Positions 6,739 through 15,549 of a DNA stretch of 49,235 nt are shown one piece after another (the first letter of the stretch is position 1; every line of letters begins with the position of its first letter). The notes under the pieces are model-generated. The model was given only the letters and a program-made list of their open reading frames with translations, had not been told where the DNA came from and did not search any database. The translations under genes were made by a program, and so were the position numbers. Location of the stretch: positions 1-49,235 of the forward strand of contig NZ_JALXBJ010000055.1 in NCBI RefSeq assembly GCF_026991495.1, given 5' to 3'. This DNA comes from Thermococcus sp. GTDB taxonomy: Archaea > Methanobacteriota_B > Thermococci > Thermococcales > Thermococcaceae.

Positions 6739-7617
6739 ATGAACATCTACGAGATGCTCGCGCTCATTGTGGCTGGCTACGTTTTAAAGTGGCTGGTTGG
6801 GAACGAGAGGCCCTTCCACTGGCTGAATATTCTGTCCACGCGGGTTCTCCTTACGCTCTTCGTCTTCGGGAACGTTGCGAGCAAGGATTTAGGCTATTTA
6901 ATCAGCATAAAGCTCGTCTTCATCTACGTGATCCTCATAATAGCCCTCTGCCTCGGCTTCTCCTACCTCTACGCCCGCTTTTTCGTGAGGGACGAGCGCT
7001 GGGCAGGGGCCTTAATGGTGCTCTCGGTTTATCCCAACACCGCCGCGATGGGCTTCCCGATAGCGAGCCTCTTCCTCGATGATATAACGCCGGCCATACT
7101 CTACTCCACAACCAACAGCCTCATAGTTCTCCCGCTGGCGAGCTTCATAGCGGCCCACTACTCCAGCGGAAAGGCCTCGATACGGAAAAGCCTCATCAAG
7201 GCCCTCAAGTTTCCGCCGACGGCGGCGAACCTTCTGGCCTTAGCGTTGGTAGTTTCGGGCATTAAACTACCCAGCTGGTTCCTCGAGCCGGTCAAGGCCG
7301 TTGGCTGGTGGAGCATTCCGCTTCTCCTCATATACTTCGGTACGATAATAGACCTCCGCGAGTTCAGGCTCAGGCACCTTCTTGAGGTCGGCCTCTTCAG
7401 GAGCGTCCTTCCATTCCTCTTCGTCATCTTCACCCTCAGGAGCGCCGGGAATACCTACTACGCCGTCCTCGTCGAGTCCGCGATGCCCCCAGCGATAATG
7501 GCCAACGTCCTCCTCGCCCACTACAGGCTCAAAGCTGGAGAGGGGATAGCGGTAACCGTTGTTCTGAGCCTTCTCGTTCTCTTATTCTTCACCAGCCTCA
7601 GGTTCTTCACGGGTTAG
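6739..7617 (+). CDS. AEC-family (auxin efflux carrier-like) permease
   Basis: A 292-residue integral membrane protein with about ten hydrophobic segments in two halves, the arrangement of the AEC/PIN-fold transporters. Features include an N-terminal helix with GYVLKWL, the segment AGALMVLSVYPNTAAMGFPIA (the conserved N-x-G-F-P-type motif of the family) near residues 93-113, a central polar loop (SSGKASIRKSLIKALKFPPTAANLLALAL) and, in the second half, ESAMPPAIMANVLLA. The substrate is not predictable; relatives export malate or other organic acids. It is transcribed alone from its own promoter, divergently from the ArsR-led cluster. Confidence 0.85.
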   Translation: MNIYEMLALIVAGYVLKWLVGNERPFHWLNILSTRVLLTLFVFGNVASKDLGYLISIKLVFIYVILIIALCLGFSYLYARFFVRDERWAGALMVLSVYPNTAAMGFPIASLFLDDITPAILYSTTNSLIVLPLASFIAAHYSSGKASIRKSLIKALKFPPTAANLLALALVVSGIKLPSWFLEPVKAVGWWSIPLLLIYFGTIIDLREFRLRHLLEVGLFRSVLPFLFVIFTLRSAGNTYYAVLVESAMPPAIMANVLLAHYRLKAGEGIAVTVVLSLLVLLFFTSLRFFTG

Positions 7618-7692
7618 GAATTCGGATGCCCTAAGAAAATCCTAATAAGGTTCCACCTCCAATAACAGTTAATACTCCCGCGGGGTGTGGGT

Positions 7693-8064
7693 ATGGGTCT
7701 GTTTGGAAAGCTGAAGTCCGGACTCAGCTCCGCCTCTAAGCACCTCAAGAAGAGGCACTTCAAGATGACCGCGGCAGAGCTTGCAGACAACTGGGAGAAG
7801 CTTAGAAAAGCGGGAAGCGTTTACTTCAGCTTCAAGAGGGAAGGTCAGGCTTACGAGATAGACAAAGTCCGCAGGGAGGGAGAAGGGAGGTGGGAGAAGA
7901 TTGAAATCTGGTACTACGAAGAGAGCGAAGACGAGGGCGTTTACGAGACCAGAAGGGAGAGAGTCGACCCTACCTTCGAACTGTGGATTCATCTGAGCGA
8001 GGCCCAGTACGAGAAGCTGGTTGAAAAGCACGGGGACTTTCTTGAGAGGTTTGAGAAGGGATAA
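7693..8064 (+). CDS. Hypothetical charged protein
   Basis: A 123-residue protein of unknown family. It opens with a basic amphipathic stretch (MGLFGKLKSGLSSASKHLKKRHFKM) resembling a membrane-surface anchor, followed by a strand-rich core (SVYFSFKREGQAYEIDKVRREGEGRWEKIEIWYYEE) and a helical end (LSEAQYEKLVEKHGDFLERFEKG). It has no cysteine, signal peptide or membrane span. The ATG at 7693 is preferred over a GTG two codons earlier because of the GGGTGTGG just upstream. The gene is followed after 18 bases by a lipoprotein gene, so the pair is probably co-transcribed. Confidence 0.65.
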   Translation: MGLFGKLKSGLSSASKHLKKRHFKMTAAELADNWEKLRKAGSVYFSFKREGQAYEIDKVRREGEGRWEKIEIWYYEESEDEGVYETRRERVDPTFELWIHLSEAQYEKLVEKHGDFLERFEKG

Positions 8065-8082
8065 GTGCCGGAGGTAGTGGAA

Positions 8083-8688
8083 GTGAAGCCGGGAAGGCTT
8101 TTTCTCGTTGTCGTGCTCGTCCTCCTCGTTATGGCCACCGGCTGCATCAGCCAGGGAACAGGGACATCAACTTCCCATGCTTCCCCAGCAAAGACCTCAC
8201 ACACAACACCTCCCTCCGGAACTGGGCCTTCTCAGACAACAACGGAAACCGGGGAAACCTCGACGAGGATCGTTCAGCATCCAACCGGAGTCCAGACCTA
8301 CAGACTGCTCAACCGCACGGTTGCGATAAACGCCTCTCTCGTTCCAGATTCCGTCTGGGAGTGCTCCGACAAAGCGCCGTCGGTCATAGAAGGCTACTAC
8401 AGCGCGGTCAAGAACGAGGAGAACATCTCGGGATTCTTTGACCTTTCGGTGGTTGACGAAAGTTCTCTGGTAGAACTCCACGAAGCTCTCTATGAAGCGG
8501 TTGACTTCAAAGACCTGAAGGTTGAAAACCTGGAGTGCTTTCCAGTAAGTACGAAGCTCGTGGCCTGCAAATACCACTATTCAGCTGTTATCGTCAAGGA
8601 CAGCAGAGAGATGGGCATTGAGAGGGACTACGTCACGTTTCTCTCAGGAGACAGATGCAAGATAGTCTGGACGGAGGTGGAAGGATGA
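8083..8688 (+). CDS. Secreted lipoprotein of unknown function
   Basis: The 201-residue protein starts MKPGRLFLVVVLVLLVMATGCISQ. A short basic region and hydrophobic core lead to the lipobox ATGC, with lipid attachment expected on Cys-21. A Thr/Ser/Pro-rich linker (about 25-65) separates the membrane from a globular domain with several cysteines (WECSDKAP, LECFPVSTKLVACKYH, GDRCKIVW) that could form disulfides. I chose GTG 8083 because GGAGGT ends seven bases before it; earlier in-frame GTG codons would add residues ahead of the signal. It overlaps the next gene by four bases (ATGA), implying a shared job at the cell surface. Confidence 0.8.
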   Translation: MKPGRLFLVVVLVLLVMATGCISQGTGTSTSHASPAKTSHTTPPSGTGPSQTTTETGETSTRIVQHPTGVQTYRLLNRTVAINASLVPDSVWECSDKAPSVIEGYYSAVKNEENISGFFDLSVVDESSLVELHEALYEAVDFKDLKVENLECFPVSTKLVACKYHYSAVIVKDSREMGIERDYVTFLSGDRCKIVWTEVEG

Positions 8689-11351
8689 AGCTCGCTCCGC
8701 TCCTGCTAATGGGGATTTTAGTGCTTTCGCTGTTTGCAATCCCACAGGCCCTCTCCAGTGACAACGGGACGAACCCGGAGAACCTCGACACGGACGGCGA
8801 TGGGCTGAGCGATGCATTCGAGCGTTCTCACGGGACTTTACCCAACGACCCAGACAGCGACGGCGATGGGTTGAGTGACGGACTTGAGTTCTACTATGGA
8901 AGCGACCCCAATCGGCCGGACAGCGATGTGGATCATTTAACCGACGGCGAGGAGGTCTTCAAGTACGGGACGAGTCCGGTAAGCTACGACACCGATGGGG
9001 ACGGCTTTACCGACTACAACGAGCTGACAGGCAGATACCTCGTTCAGGGAGTGGAGAAAGGGGTTCCCAGCGACCCTACCAATCCAGACACCGATGGCGA
9101 CGGGCTGGACGACTACTACGAAGCGAGAGTTCTCACATACCTCTTTGGCAATGAGGATAAACCCTTTTACACGAACCCTGACTGGGACGACGACGGGATT
9201 CCGGACGGCGAGGAGCTTTACCGCTACGATGGGAGGTATCCGGCCGATGCGCGGGTTTACAACGCCGAGGAGTGGCCCGCCCCGAGTCCGCTCTTCAACA
9301 CCCCCTACTACCTCTGCTTCCTCAGTTCAGACTGCGACGGCGACGGTCTAAGCGACAGGGAAGAGCTGGAACTGGGAACGCTCGTCTACGCCAGAGACAC
9401 CGATGGAGACGGCCTCTGGGACGGCTGGGAGCTCAAGCTCGGCAGTAACCCCTTCAACAGGGATACCGATGGCGACGGTCTGAGAGACATAGAGGAGATT
9501 ATGCCAGAGCTGGTAGAGATGGAACTGGGTGGTGGAGTTCCATCGTGGCTACCAGAGGACCTCAAAGAAACGAAAATCTGGGACGGAGTAAGTGAGACGG
9601 AAATGAACCTCTTAGAATACCTTGAGTACTATACCATCCAGGCCAGGTGGGGAAGGAGTCTCTTCTGTTCCCCTGATGAGAAAAGTTTGAGCGTTCGTTA
9701 TAGCATTCCAGAGGACGTTTTCAGAGGAAAGACCTTTGAACACGATGGTCAGGTGTGCTTTATCCTACCCGCTACAGACCCAACGAATCCAGACACCGAT
9801 GGTGATGGCCTGACCGACTACGAAGAGCTACACTTCGATTATCTCTACACCTCCTACAACCGCGAGAGCAACGCCACGTACCTCCTTGAAGGAAACCCGA
9901 TAATCCTCGACCCAACGAATCCAGACACAGACGGAGATGGAATCCTCGACGGGAGCGATGCGGTTCCGGCCCATTACGACTTCGACGGGGACGGCCTGAT
10001 AGAGGAGGACGCCTGCGCCTTCGCTCTGGACTGCGACAAGGACGGCGTCACCGATTCCGTTGAAAACCGCTCGAAGACCGATCCAGCAAACCCAGATACT
10101 GACGGCGACGGCCTTACCGACTGGCAGGAGCTCTTCTGGTACGGCACGAATCCCCTCGCTCAGGACACCGACGGGGACGGCTTTACGGATTTTGAGGAGG
10201 TCAAAGCGGGAAGCGATCCGAACGATCCAAACTCAAAGCCCTCCTCGCCACCCAGCGCAGAAAAGCCCGAGTACAAGAAGGTGGACACGGCAATTAAGGA
10301 AACGCCGAGGCCAAAGGTCCACAGGCACGTTGAGTTTTTCCTCGATGGAAAGAGAATCGAGCCCGATAACTTTATCACGGTAGTCGTTGACAGTGACTCG
10401 GTCAGCTTTGAGATAAAAGCCGAGCCGATAACGGTAGCGTTCCCCGATGGGAAGGAGAAGGAATACCATCTCACCGGCGTCTCGCTGGGAGGGGACGACA
10501 GGGACAGGCTGGAGAAGGTAAGCGGAACCGAATACACGCTCAACCTGCCGAACGTCACGAAGATTGGCTTTGCCTTTGTCTCGTTCAATGTGGAGCTCAC
10601 CTTCTCCGACGGGAACGAAGAGAAGTCCTACACCTACGAGTTCAACATTGAGGCAAAGTACAAGGCAAAGCCCGAAGTAAAGCTCGTAAGCTCGGAGTGG
10701 CTCAACAGCACCGACGTTGGACTCCTCTACTTCGAGTGCCACCACTGCAAGAACGTCACCATAAGCGCGCCGGGAGCTTTAATCAACGGAAAGCCCAAGA
10801 GGATCATAGACTTCGGCTCGACGAGGCCGGTTAAGCACTTCTACATCAGGCTGATTCCAAGGCGATACACACTTCCCGGGGAAAACGTCGGCGTTATCTA
10901 CACCAAATACGAAAACAGCGTTGAAGTCCTCAGGACGGGCAAGGACATAGGGGTTCTCACGGCTAAGATGGTCGAGGCGAAGAGTTTGGGGGCGAAGATA
11001 ACCTACGGGATGGTGGCCTTAGCTAAGGGCGTGAAGACCATCGTTGGCGGCGTTGAGGCCTTCATTCCAGAGGAAGAGGAAATGCCGGAGACGGAAGGGG
11101 TGGAAACTCCAGACTCGGTTCGCTTTGACAAAGAGGCCTTCAAGAAGGGCCTACTGGACTGGGTGAAGGAGCAGCTGGTCGATAAAACCTTCGACTACAT
11201 CACAGAGAAAGCCGTCCAGTACGCCAACGAGGCGGAAATGAGGGCGAGGAGGGAGAAGACGGCCTACCACGTAACCGTTAAGGCCTGCAACGAGTACTAC
11301 TGCAGGGCCTATGGCTTCACCGTTCTTGGCTACGGCTACGAGTTCGGATGA
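8685..11351 (+). CDS. Secreted thrombospondin type 3 (calcium-repeat) protein
   Basis: An 888-residue exported protein. Residues 1-25 are a signal peptide (MKLAPLLLMGILVLSLFAIPQALSS). From about 33 to 520 there are roughly 15 calcium-binding loops of the form DTDGDGLSD-x-x-E, as in thrombospondin type 3 and bacterial OmpA-like surface proteins. Some are degenerate (DSDVDHLTD, DWDDDGIPD, DCDKDGVTD). A Pro/Ser linker (SKPSSPPSAEKPEYKK) follows, then beta-rich domains including a CHHC pair and a helical C-terminus (DWVKEQLVDKTFDYITEKAVQYANEAEMRARREK). There is no obvious C-terminal anchor. The ATG follows GGAGGTG and overlaps the lipoprotein stop. Binding of Ca2+ for folding and heat stability is expected from the repeat family. 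Confidence 0.85.
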   Translation: MKLAPLLLMGILVLSLFAIPQALSSDNGTNPENLDTDGDGLSDAFERSHGTLPNDPDSDGDGLSDGLEFYYGSDPNRPDSDVDHLTDGEEVFKYGTSPVSYDTDGDGFTDYNELTGRYLVQGVEKGVPSDPTNPDTDGDGLDDYYEARVLTYLFGNEDKPFYTNPDWDDDGIPDGEELYRYDGRYPADARVYNAEEWPAPSPLFNTPYYLCFLSSDCDGDGLSDREELELGTLVYARDTDGDGLWDGWELKLGSNPFNRDTDGDGLRDIEEIMPELVEMELGGGVPSWLPEDLKETKIWDGVSETEMNLLEYLEYYTIQARWGRSLFCSPDEKSLSVRYSIPEDVFRGKTFEHDGQVCFILPATDPTNPDTDGDGLTDYEELHFDYLYTSYNRESNATYLLEGNPIILDPTNPDTDGDGILDGSDAVPAHYDFDGDGLIEEDACAFALDCDKDGVTDSVENRSKTDPANPDTDGDGLTDWQELFWYGTNPLAQDTDGDGFTDFEEVKAGSDPNDPNSKPSSPPSAEKPEYKKVDTAIKETPRPKVHRHVEFFLDGKRIEPDNFITVVVDSDSVSFEIKAEPITVAFPDGKEKEYHLTGVSLGGDDRDRLEKVSGTEYTLNLPNVTKIGFAFVSFNVELTFSDGNEEKSYTYEFNIEAKYKAKPEVKLVSSEWLNSTDVGLLYFECHHCKNVTISAPGALINGKPKRIIDFGSTRPVKHFYIRLIPRRYTLPGENVGVIYTKYENSVEVLRTGKDIGVLTAKMVEAKSLGAKITYGMVALAKGVKTIVGGVEAFIPEEEEMPETEGVETPDSVRFDKEAFKKGLLDWVKEQLVDKTFDYITEKAVQYANEAEMRARREKTAYHVTVKACNEYYCRAYGFTVLGYGYEFG

Positions 11352-11360
11352 GCCTGTGAC

Positions 11361-11373
11361 CCTTTCTTTTTTC
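11361..11373 (+). terminator. Oligo-T termination signal
   Basis: CCTTTCTTTTTTC immediately follows the stop of the calcium-repeat gene. Runs of T like this terminate archaeal transcription without a hairpin. The next gene follows about 50 bases later and may be expressed by read-through or from a weak promoter. Confidence 0.5.
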
Positions 11374-11420
11374 TGGAGGTGATTGGGAAAATCCAAAAAG
11401 GTTCGCTCGGGGGTGATACG

Positions 11421-13793
11421 TTGAGGCGTTTCCTCCTTGCTTTGGCTTTATTGTTTGTGGTCATTTCAGCCGGCTGTATGGGGGGAACAGGCCAAACGAG
11501 TTCCTCTAGTCCTTCCAGCTCAACGACCGCCCCGCCCCAGACAGAGGAGGCCGAACCCTGGGCGTACCATAACCTTAACCTCGAACCGACGGAGGAGCTT
11601 GCCTATTCGGTTCACACGGGTTCACTATCTGGAACAAACGCCGAGGTGAATGTTCTGCTGATAGAGAGACCGGCAAGATTCGCCAAGACGAGCGCCAACT
11701 TGGAGGCCTCTTCCGATGAAATCTCGGCAAAAAACGTCGTCTTTCAGGTTGGGGATAACTTCTACTACTTCGAACTCAGCGATAAAGGAGTCTATACCGA
11801 GAGCGGAAGGGTTGTCGGCGACCTCTTCGACTTCGTGAGGTTCGATGAGGACAGGTACCTTGGCTGGGAAAACGGGGTGGTTCGCATCTACACGCGCTCT
11901 CTCAACAAGTACAGGGAGAAGAAAGGAGCCATGGCCTATGCGGTAACGAGGATCGGGGGAAAAGTGGCGATAGTGACCTCCATTGAGGAGAACCTCACCG
12001 TCACGACCTTCGAGAACGGTGAAGCCGAGAGCGAGGAGTACACCTTCGACTGTCCAATTCTCTCCATGCACCCCGGCTTTAGAGATGAGGGCATTGCGGG
12101 GTTCTACCTTGGAACGACCTGCGGGTTCTACTACGTTGACCCTGACCTAAACACCCATGACTCGGGTTTAGGAGATGGGAGCTGGGAGATAATCTCAAAC
12201 GACCACGACGACGTCGGGAGCGTGGTTGCCTACTCAAGCGACTCCAATGAGGTAATCTCTGCCTACTACGACTGGGACGACAAAGCCCTCTACGTGAGCG
12301 AGCCCCTGAAGGTTGAGGAAAAGCCCTCCTCGGCCTCGGTTGGCTGGTTCTACCTTGCCCTCTCCTACAAAAACAGGCTCGAAATCTACGAGCTTGGAGA
12401 GGACAGCGCCTACCACCACGTCGGGACGATTACCTTCCCAGAGGAGATCCTCGATGTGAAAGTTGTCCAGCCCGATGAGGACACGCTTGAAATGGGGGTC
12501 GCATGGAGGAACGGCTTCGCCCATATCGTCGTTAAAACTTCCGAGATCAGGGGAGAACACACCTTCAGCGTTGGGAAAAAGCTGAGCGATGAAAGCACTG
12601 GAACGCGGACTTCGACCCAGAGTTCAGGGCCTTCGACCGAAACGCAAACATCAACGAGCACGACAACCCAGAGTGCCCCAGAAACGGCTCAGGGCCTCGG
12701 GGAGACCTTTGAAGTGCGGGGACTCAACTTCACAAAGGGCGATTACCGCTACTTCGGCCTCAGGCTCACCCCAAAGAAAGGCCATTTGGAGTACTTCCCC
12801 TACGGAGACGATGGCTACCTCTATCAGATAATCGAGAAGTACGTGCTCAGGGTATACCCCTATGATTCCGACTACTGGAGTGGAGAGTCTTCGACTCCGG
12901 AGATAGAGATGCCCACGCCCGACCTTCTTCCCGAGGAGCCGAAGGCCTTCTACGGCGTTCCCAACGGGGACGACTACCTGTTCGCAGGTAAAGATGGAAA
13001 GCTCCACGTTCTCGTTGGTTACGGAGGCGAAACTGAGGTCAACGGCGTAACAGTCCACACCTTCAAAGCCCACGTGATTTACGATTTCGACGCTACGGGA
13101 GTAGTCATCGACAAAGGGGACAACGAGTACATCGCATGGAACGGCAGAACCATGAGGGTGTACGCCTACACTAGTGACCAGCACTACGAGATGTGGGATA
13201 GGGGCGAGGAAATCCGCGTTGAGCCTCACGAATACAGGTTCCCAAGCAACATAATCGAGGTCAACCCGTACCTTGATGACGACTTCATAGTTGTCAGAAC
13301 GGCGGACGGACTCTACATCGTTCCCAAGCCAAACGGGCGCTACGGAGACGACGCCAGTGTTTACCCCGTCCTTAGAACCTACGTGAAGTTCGTGGGTGCG
13401 ATTCACTACTGGGGAATCGGCAGTTTGGTTGCCTACTATGGAAACACTCTCCACCAGCTCGAAGTTGACTACAACCACGATGCGCATAAGATTCAGGTTT
13501 CAGTAAACTCCCCGGTGAAGGTTAGGAACGTGATTGGAATGTACGGACCGAACTCGCAGGAGCCGTACGTAATCCTCTCCACCATTGACGGCAACCTTTT
13601 AGTCTACGACTACGTCTGGGACGATGAAAAGGAGAACTACGTCTTCAAGCCCGTGAAGAGCTACAGCCTTGGAGTTCCTCTGGTGAAGTTCTACGCCGAC
13701 TACAGGGGGGACTGGAACTGGATAAAGGTTCTCGGACTCAGCAGGGACGGGACGTTCTACAACCTTGAGATAAGGGGGTTGAAGAAGGATTGA
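11421..13793 (+). CDS. Large lipoprotein with two beta-propeller-like lobes
   Basis: A 790-residue protein. Its N-terminus, MRRFLLALALLFVVISAGCMGGT, is a signal peptide with lipobox SAGC (Cys-19) and a Ser/Thr/Pro linker. Two lobes of about 350 residues are joined by a second Thr/Ser-rich linker (about 400-435). The lobes share a blade-like pattern, for example RYLGWENGVVRIYTRS in the first and EYIAWNGRTMRVYAYTS in the second, suggesting internal duplication of a propeller. I start at TTG 11421, preceded by GGGGGTGAT; an upstream GTG would put 14 hydrophilic residues before the signal. No catalytic motif is visible. A role in binding at the cell surface is inference. Confidence 0.75.
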   Translation: MRRFLLALALLFVVISAGCMGGTGQTSSSSPSSSTTAPPQTEEAEPWAYHNLNLEPTEELAYSVHTGSLSGTNAEVNVLLIERPARFAKTSANLEASSDEISAKNVVFQVGDNFYYFELSDKGVYTESGRVVGDLFDFVRFDEDRYLGWENGVVRIYTRSLNKYREKKGAMAYAVTRIGGKVAIVTSIEENLTVTTFENGEAESEEYTFDCPILSMHPGFRDEGIAGFYLGTTCGFYYVDPDLNTHDSGLGDGSWEIISNDHDDVGSVVAYSSDSNEVISAYYDWDDKALYVSEPLKVEEKPSSASVGWFYLALSYKNRLEIYELGEDSAYHHVGTITFPEEILDVKVVQPDEDTLEMGVAWRNGFAHIVVKTSEIRGEHTFSVGKKLSDESTGTRTSTQSSGPSTETQTSTSTTTQSAPETAQGLGETFEVRGLNFTKGDYRYFGLRLTPKKGHLEYFPYGDDGYLYQIIEKYVLRVYPYDSDYWSGESSTPEIEMPTPDLLPEEPKAFYGVPNGDDYLFAGKDGKLHVLVGYGGETEVNGVTVHTFKAHVIYDFDATGVVIDKGDNEYIAWNGRTMRVYAYTSDQHYEMWDRGEEIRVEPHEYRFPSNIIEVNPYLDDDFIVVRTADGLYIVPKPNGRYGDDASVYPVLRTYVKFVGAIHYWGIGSLVAYYGNTLHQLEVDYNHDAHKIQVSVNSPVKVRNVIGMYGPNSQEPYVILSTIDGNLLVYDYVWDDEKENYVFKPVKSYSLGVPLVKFYADYRGDWNWIKVLGLSRDGTFYNLEIRGLKKD

Positions 13794-13800
13794 CGCTCTA

Positions 13801-13812
13801 CTCTTTCTTTTT
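13801..13812 (+). terminator. Oligo-T termination signal
   Basis: CTCTTTCTTTTT follows the stop of the large lipoprotein gene by seven bases and precedes the TATA element of the aminopeptidase gene (CTTTTTAATCC, about 13828-13838). Confidence 0.5.
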
Positions 13813-13865
13813 GTCCCGGGCGATGTCCTTTTTAATCCTTAATGTATTTCTGGCATGGTGGTACT

Positions 13866-14885
13866 ATGGAGCGCGTCGTCGAAATCCTCCGCGAAATACT
13901 TGAGATACCCTCGCCGACGGGCTACACAAAGGAAGTCCTTAGTCACATCGAGAAGAGGCTCGGCGAAGCTGGAATAAAGACGTACTACACCAACAAAGGC
14001 GCCCTGATAGCGGGCAACCATCCGGAGCCCGAGCTCGTCATAGCGGGCCACGTTGACACTCTCGGCGCGATGGTGAGGGGAATCCTGCAGGACGGACATT
14101 TAAGCTTTACCCGTATCGGAGGCCTTCTCCTCCCGACGTTCGAAGGCGAATACTGCACGATAATCACCCGCTCCGGGAAGCGCTATCGTGGCACGCTCCT
14201 CATCAAGAACCCGAGCGTTCACGTCAACAGGGAGGCAGGAAAGAAGGAGCGGAAGGAGGAGAACATGTACATAAGGCTTGATGCAGAAGTCGAAAAGAAG
14301 GAGGACACCGAGAAGCTTGGAATAAGGCCTGGGGATTTTATAGCCTTCGACCCGAAGTTCGAGTACGTTAACGGCTTCATCAAAGCCCACTTTTTGGACG
14401 ACAAGGCGAGCGTCGCGGTTATGATTGACCTGCTTTTGGAGCTTGGGGCAGAAAAACTGGAAAAGCTCCCTGTGGCGTTCTTCTTCTCGCCCTACGAGGA
14501 GGTCGGCCACGGCGGTTCAGCAGGCTATCCACCGAGCACTAAGGAGCTGCTCGTCGTCGACATGGGCGTCGTCGGAGATGGAGTTGCCGGGAAGGAGACC
14601 GCCGTCTCGATTGCAGCGAAGGACTCCAGCGGGCCGTACGACTACGAGATGACGAGCAAGCTCATCGAGCTCGCCGAAAAGAACGATATTCCACACGTCG
14701 TCGACGTCTTCCCCTACTACGGCTCCGACGGTTCCGCTGCCTTAAGAGCTGGCTGGGACTTCAGGGTTGCCCTCATAGGGCCGGGGGTTCACGCGAGCCA
14801 CGGCATGGAGAGGACGCACGTTAAAGGCCTGCTTGCGACGAAGGAGCTGATAAGGACTTACATCGGAGAGAAATTTGGGCTTTGA
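13866..14885 (+). CDS. M42-family metalloaminopeptidase (TET/deblocking type)
   Basis: A 339-residue cytosolic protease that, in characterised relatives, forms large tetrahedral dodecamers and trims peptides released by larger proteases. The dinuclear metal site is seen in AGHVDTLGAM (His and the following Asp), HFLDDKASVAV (bridging Asp), SPYEEVGHGGS (Glu-Glu, the first being the catalytic base), VVDMGVVGDG (Asp) and the late His in GPGVHASHGMERTH. The ATG at 13866 follows GGTGGT; an earlier in-frame ATG at 13842 is closer to the TATA box at about 13830. Which of the Thermococcales TET paralogues it is cannot be decided here. Confidence 0.93.
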   Translation: MERVVEILREILEIPSPTGYTKEVLSHIEKRLGEAGIKTYYTNKGALIAGNHPEPELVIAGHVDTLGAMVRGILQDGHLSFTRIGGLLLPTFEGEYCTIITRSGKRYRGTLLIKNPSVHVNREAGKKERKEENMYIRLDAEVEKKEDTEKLGIRPGDFIAFDPKFEYVNGFIKAHFLDDKASVAVMIDLLLELGAEKLEKLPVAFFFSPYEEVGHGGSAGYPPSTKELLVVDMGVVGDGVAGKETAVSIAAKDSSGPYDYEMTSKLIELAEKNDIPHVVDVFPYYGSDGSAALRAGWDFRVALIGPGVHASHGMERTHVKGLLATKELIRTYIGEKFGL

Positions 14886-14925
14886 ATCCGTCTTTAATTT
14901 TATTCCCTTCGCCTTCCGGGCAAAA

Positions 14926-14937
14926 GGATAAATAAGG
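14926..14937 (+). promoter_or_regulatory. Promoter of the nucleotidyltransferase-like gene
   Basis: GGATAAATAAGG is a TATA-like element about 25 bases before the ATG at 14956, which has no ribosome-binding site in front (GAGTTTTTG). The transcript is therefore probably leaderless. Confidence 0.5.
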
Positions 14938-14955
14938 AAAGACCCAGAGTTTTTG

Positions 14956-15549
14956 ATGGGAATGGCAATGGGAATTGAAGTTAAGGAAGGCAAAATCATC
15001 ATCTCAAGGGAGCTTAGCGATTTAGATTACTTCGTTTTGGATGTGGCCAAATTAATTGGAAAATACACAAGATACGTCATAGTAAGTGGATACGTCACAA
15101 TACTCCTGGGACGTTCAAGAGGCACCGAGGACGTTGATTTTGTTATTGAACCCCTCTCCAGGGACAACTTTAAAACGATGTGCATGGAGGCGCTGGAAAG
15201 AAGATTCGAGTTCCTGAATCCAGAGGATTGCAATGGCCTCTATGAGATGCTTCAGCAAAAGATGGGGATTAGGATGGCGAGAAAGGATGAGATAATTCCA
15301 AATGCAGAAATAAAGTTTCCGAAGGATACCTTTCATAAAGAAGCCCTAAAGATGCGCATTCCTGCCGTGCTCAATGGGAATAAAATCTACATCTCACCCA
15401 TGGAACTTCAAATAGCGTACAAGCTATACCTCGGAAGTGATAAGGATATAGAAGATGCGGTTTTCCTCTACGAACTTTTCAAGGACAACCTTGACCGGAG
15501 GCTCCTTTATGACTATGCAAAAAGGCTCAAGGTTGACCTCCCTTTCTAA
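14956..15549 (+). CDS. Nucleotidyltransferase-like protein (possible toxin-antitoxin component)
   Basis: A 197-residue protein with the minimal nucleotidyltransferase pattern: the SG-Y segment VIVSGYVTILLG (about 41-52) and then RSRGTEDVDFVIE with Asp-59 and Asp-61 as likely metal ligands. This is the layout of AbiEii/DUF6036-type and MNT-like enzymes. The middle has a charged strand region and the end is helical. The first of the ATG triplets (14956) fits a leaderless start. The DNA is visibly more AT-rich than neighbouring genes. It overlaps a small gene downstream, so a toxin-antitoxin or defence pair is plausible, but this is inference; similar proteins in archaea are mostly uncharacterised. 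Confidence 0.7.
   Translation: MGMAMGIEVKEGKIIISRELSDLDYFVLDVAKLIGKYTRYVIVSGYVTILLGRSRGTEDVDFVIEPLSRDNFKTMCMEALERRFEFLNPEDCNGLYEMLQQKMGIRMARKDEIIPNAEIKFPKDTFHKEALKMRIPAVLNGNKIYISPMELQIAYKLYLGSDKDIEDAVFLYELFKDNLDRRLLYDYAKRLKVDLPF

Noticed and set aside
8780..10230. Recurrent GACACCGATGGCGACGG-like DNA repeats as a mobile or repeat element
   Set aside because: They encode the DTDGDG calcium loops in frame; repetition is explained by the protein repeat.
15455..15532. Longer N-terminus for the small partner gene
   Set aside because: The extra sequence (RFSSTNFSRTTLTGGSF...) is an out-of-frame reading of the nucleotidyltransferase 3' end and has no ribosome-binding site.
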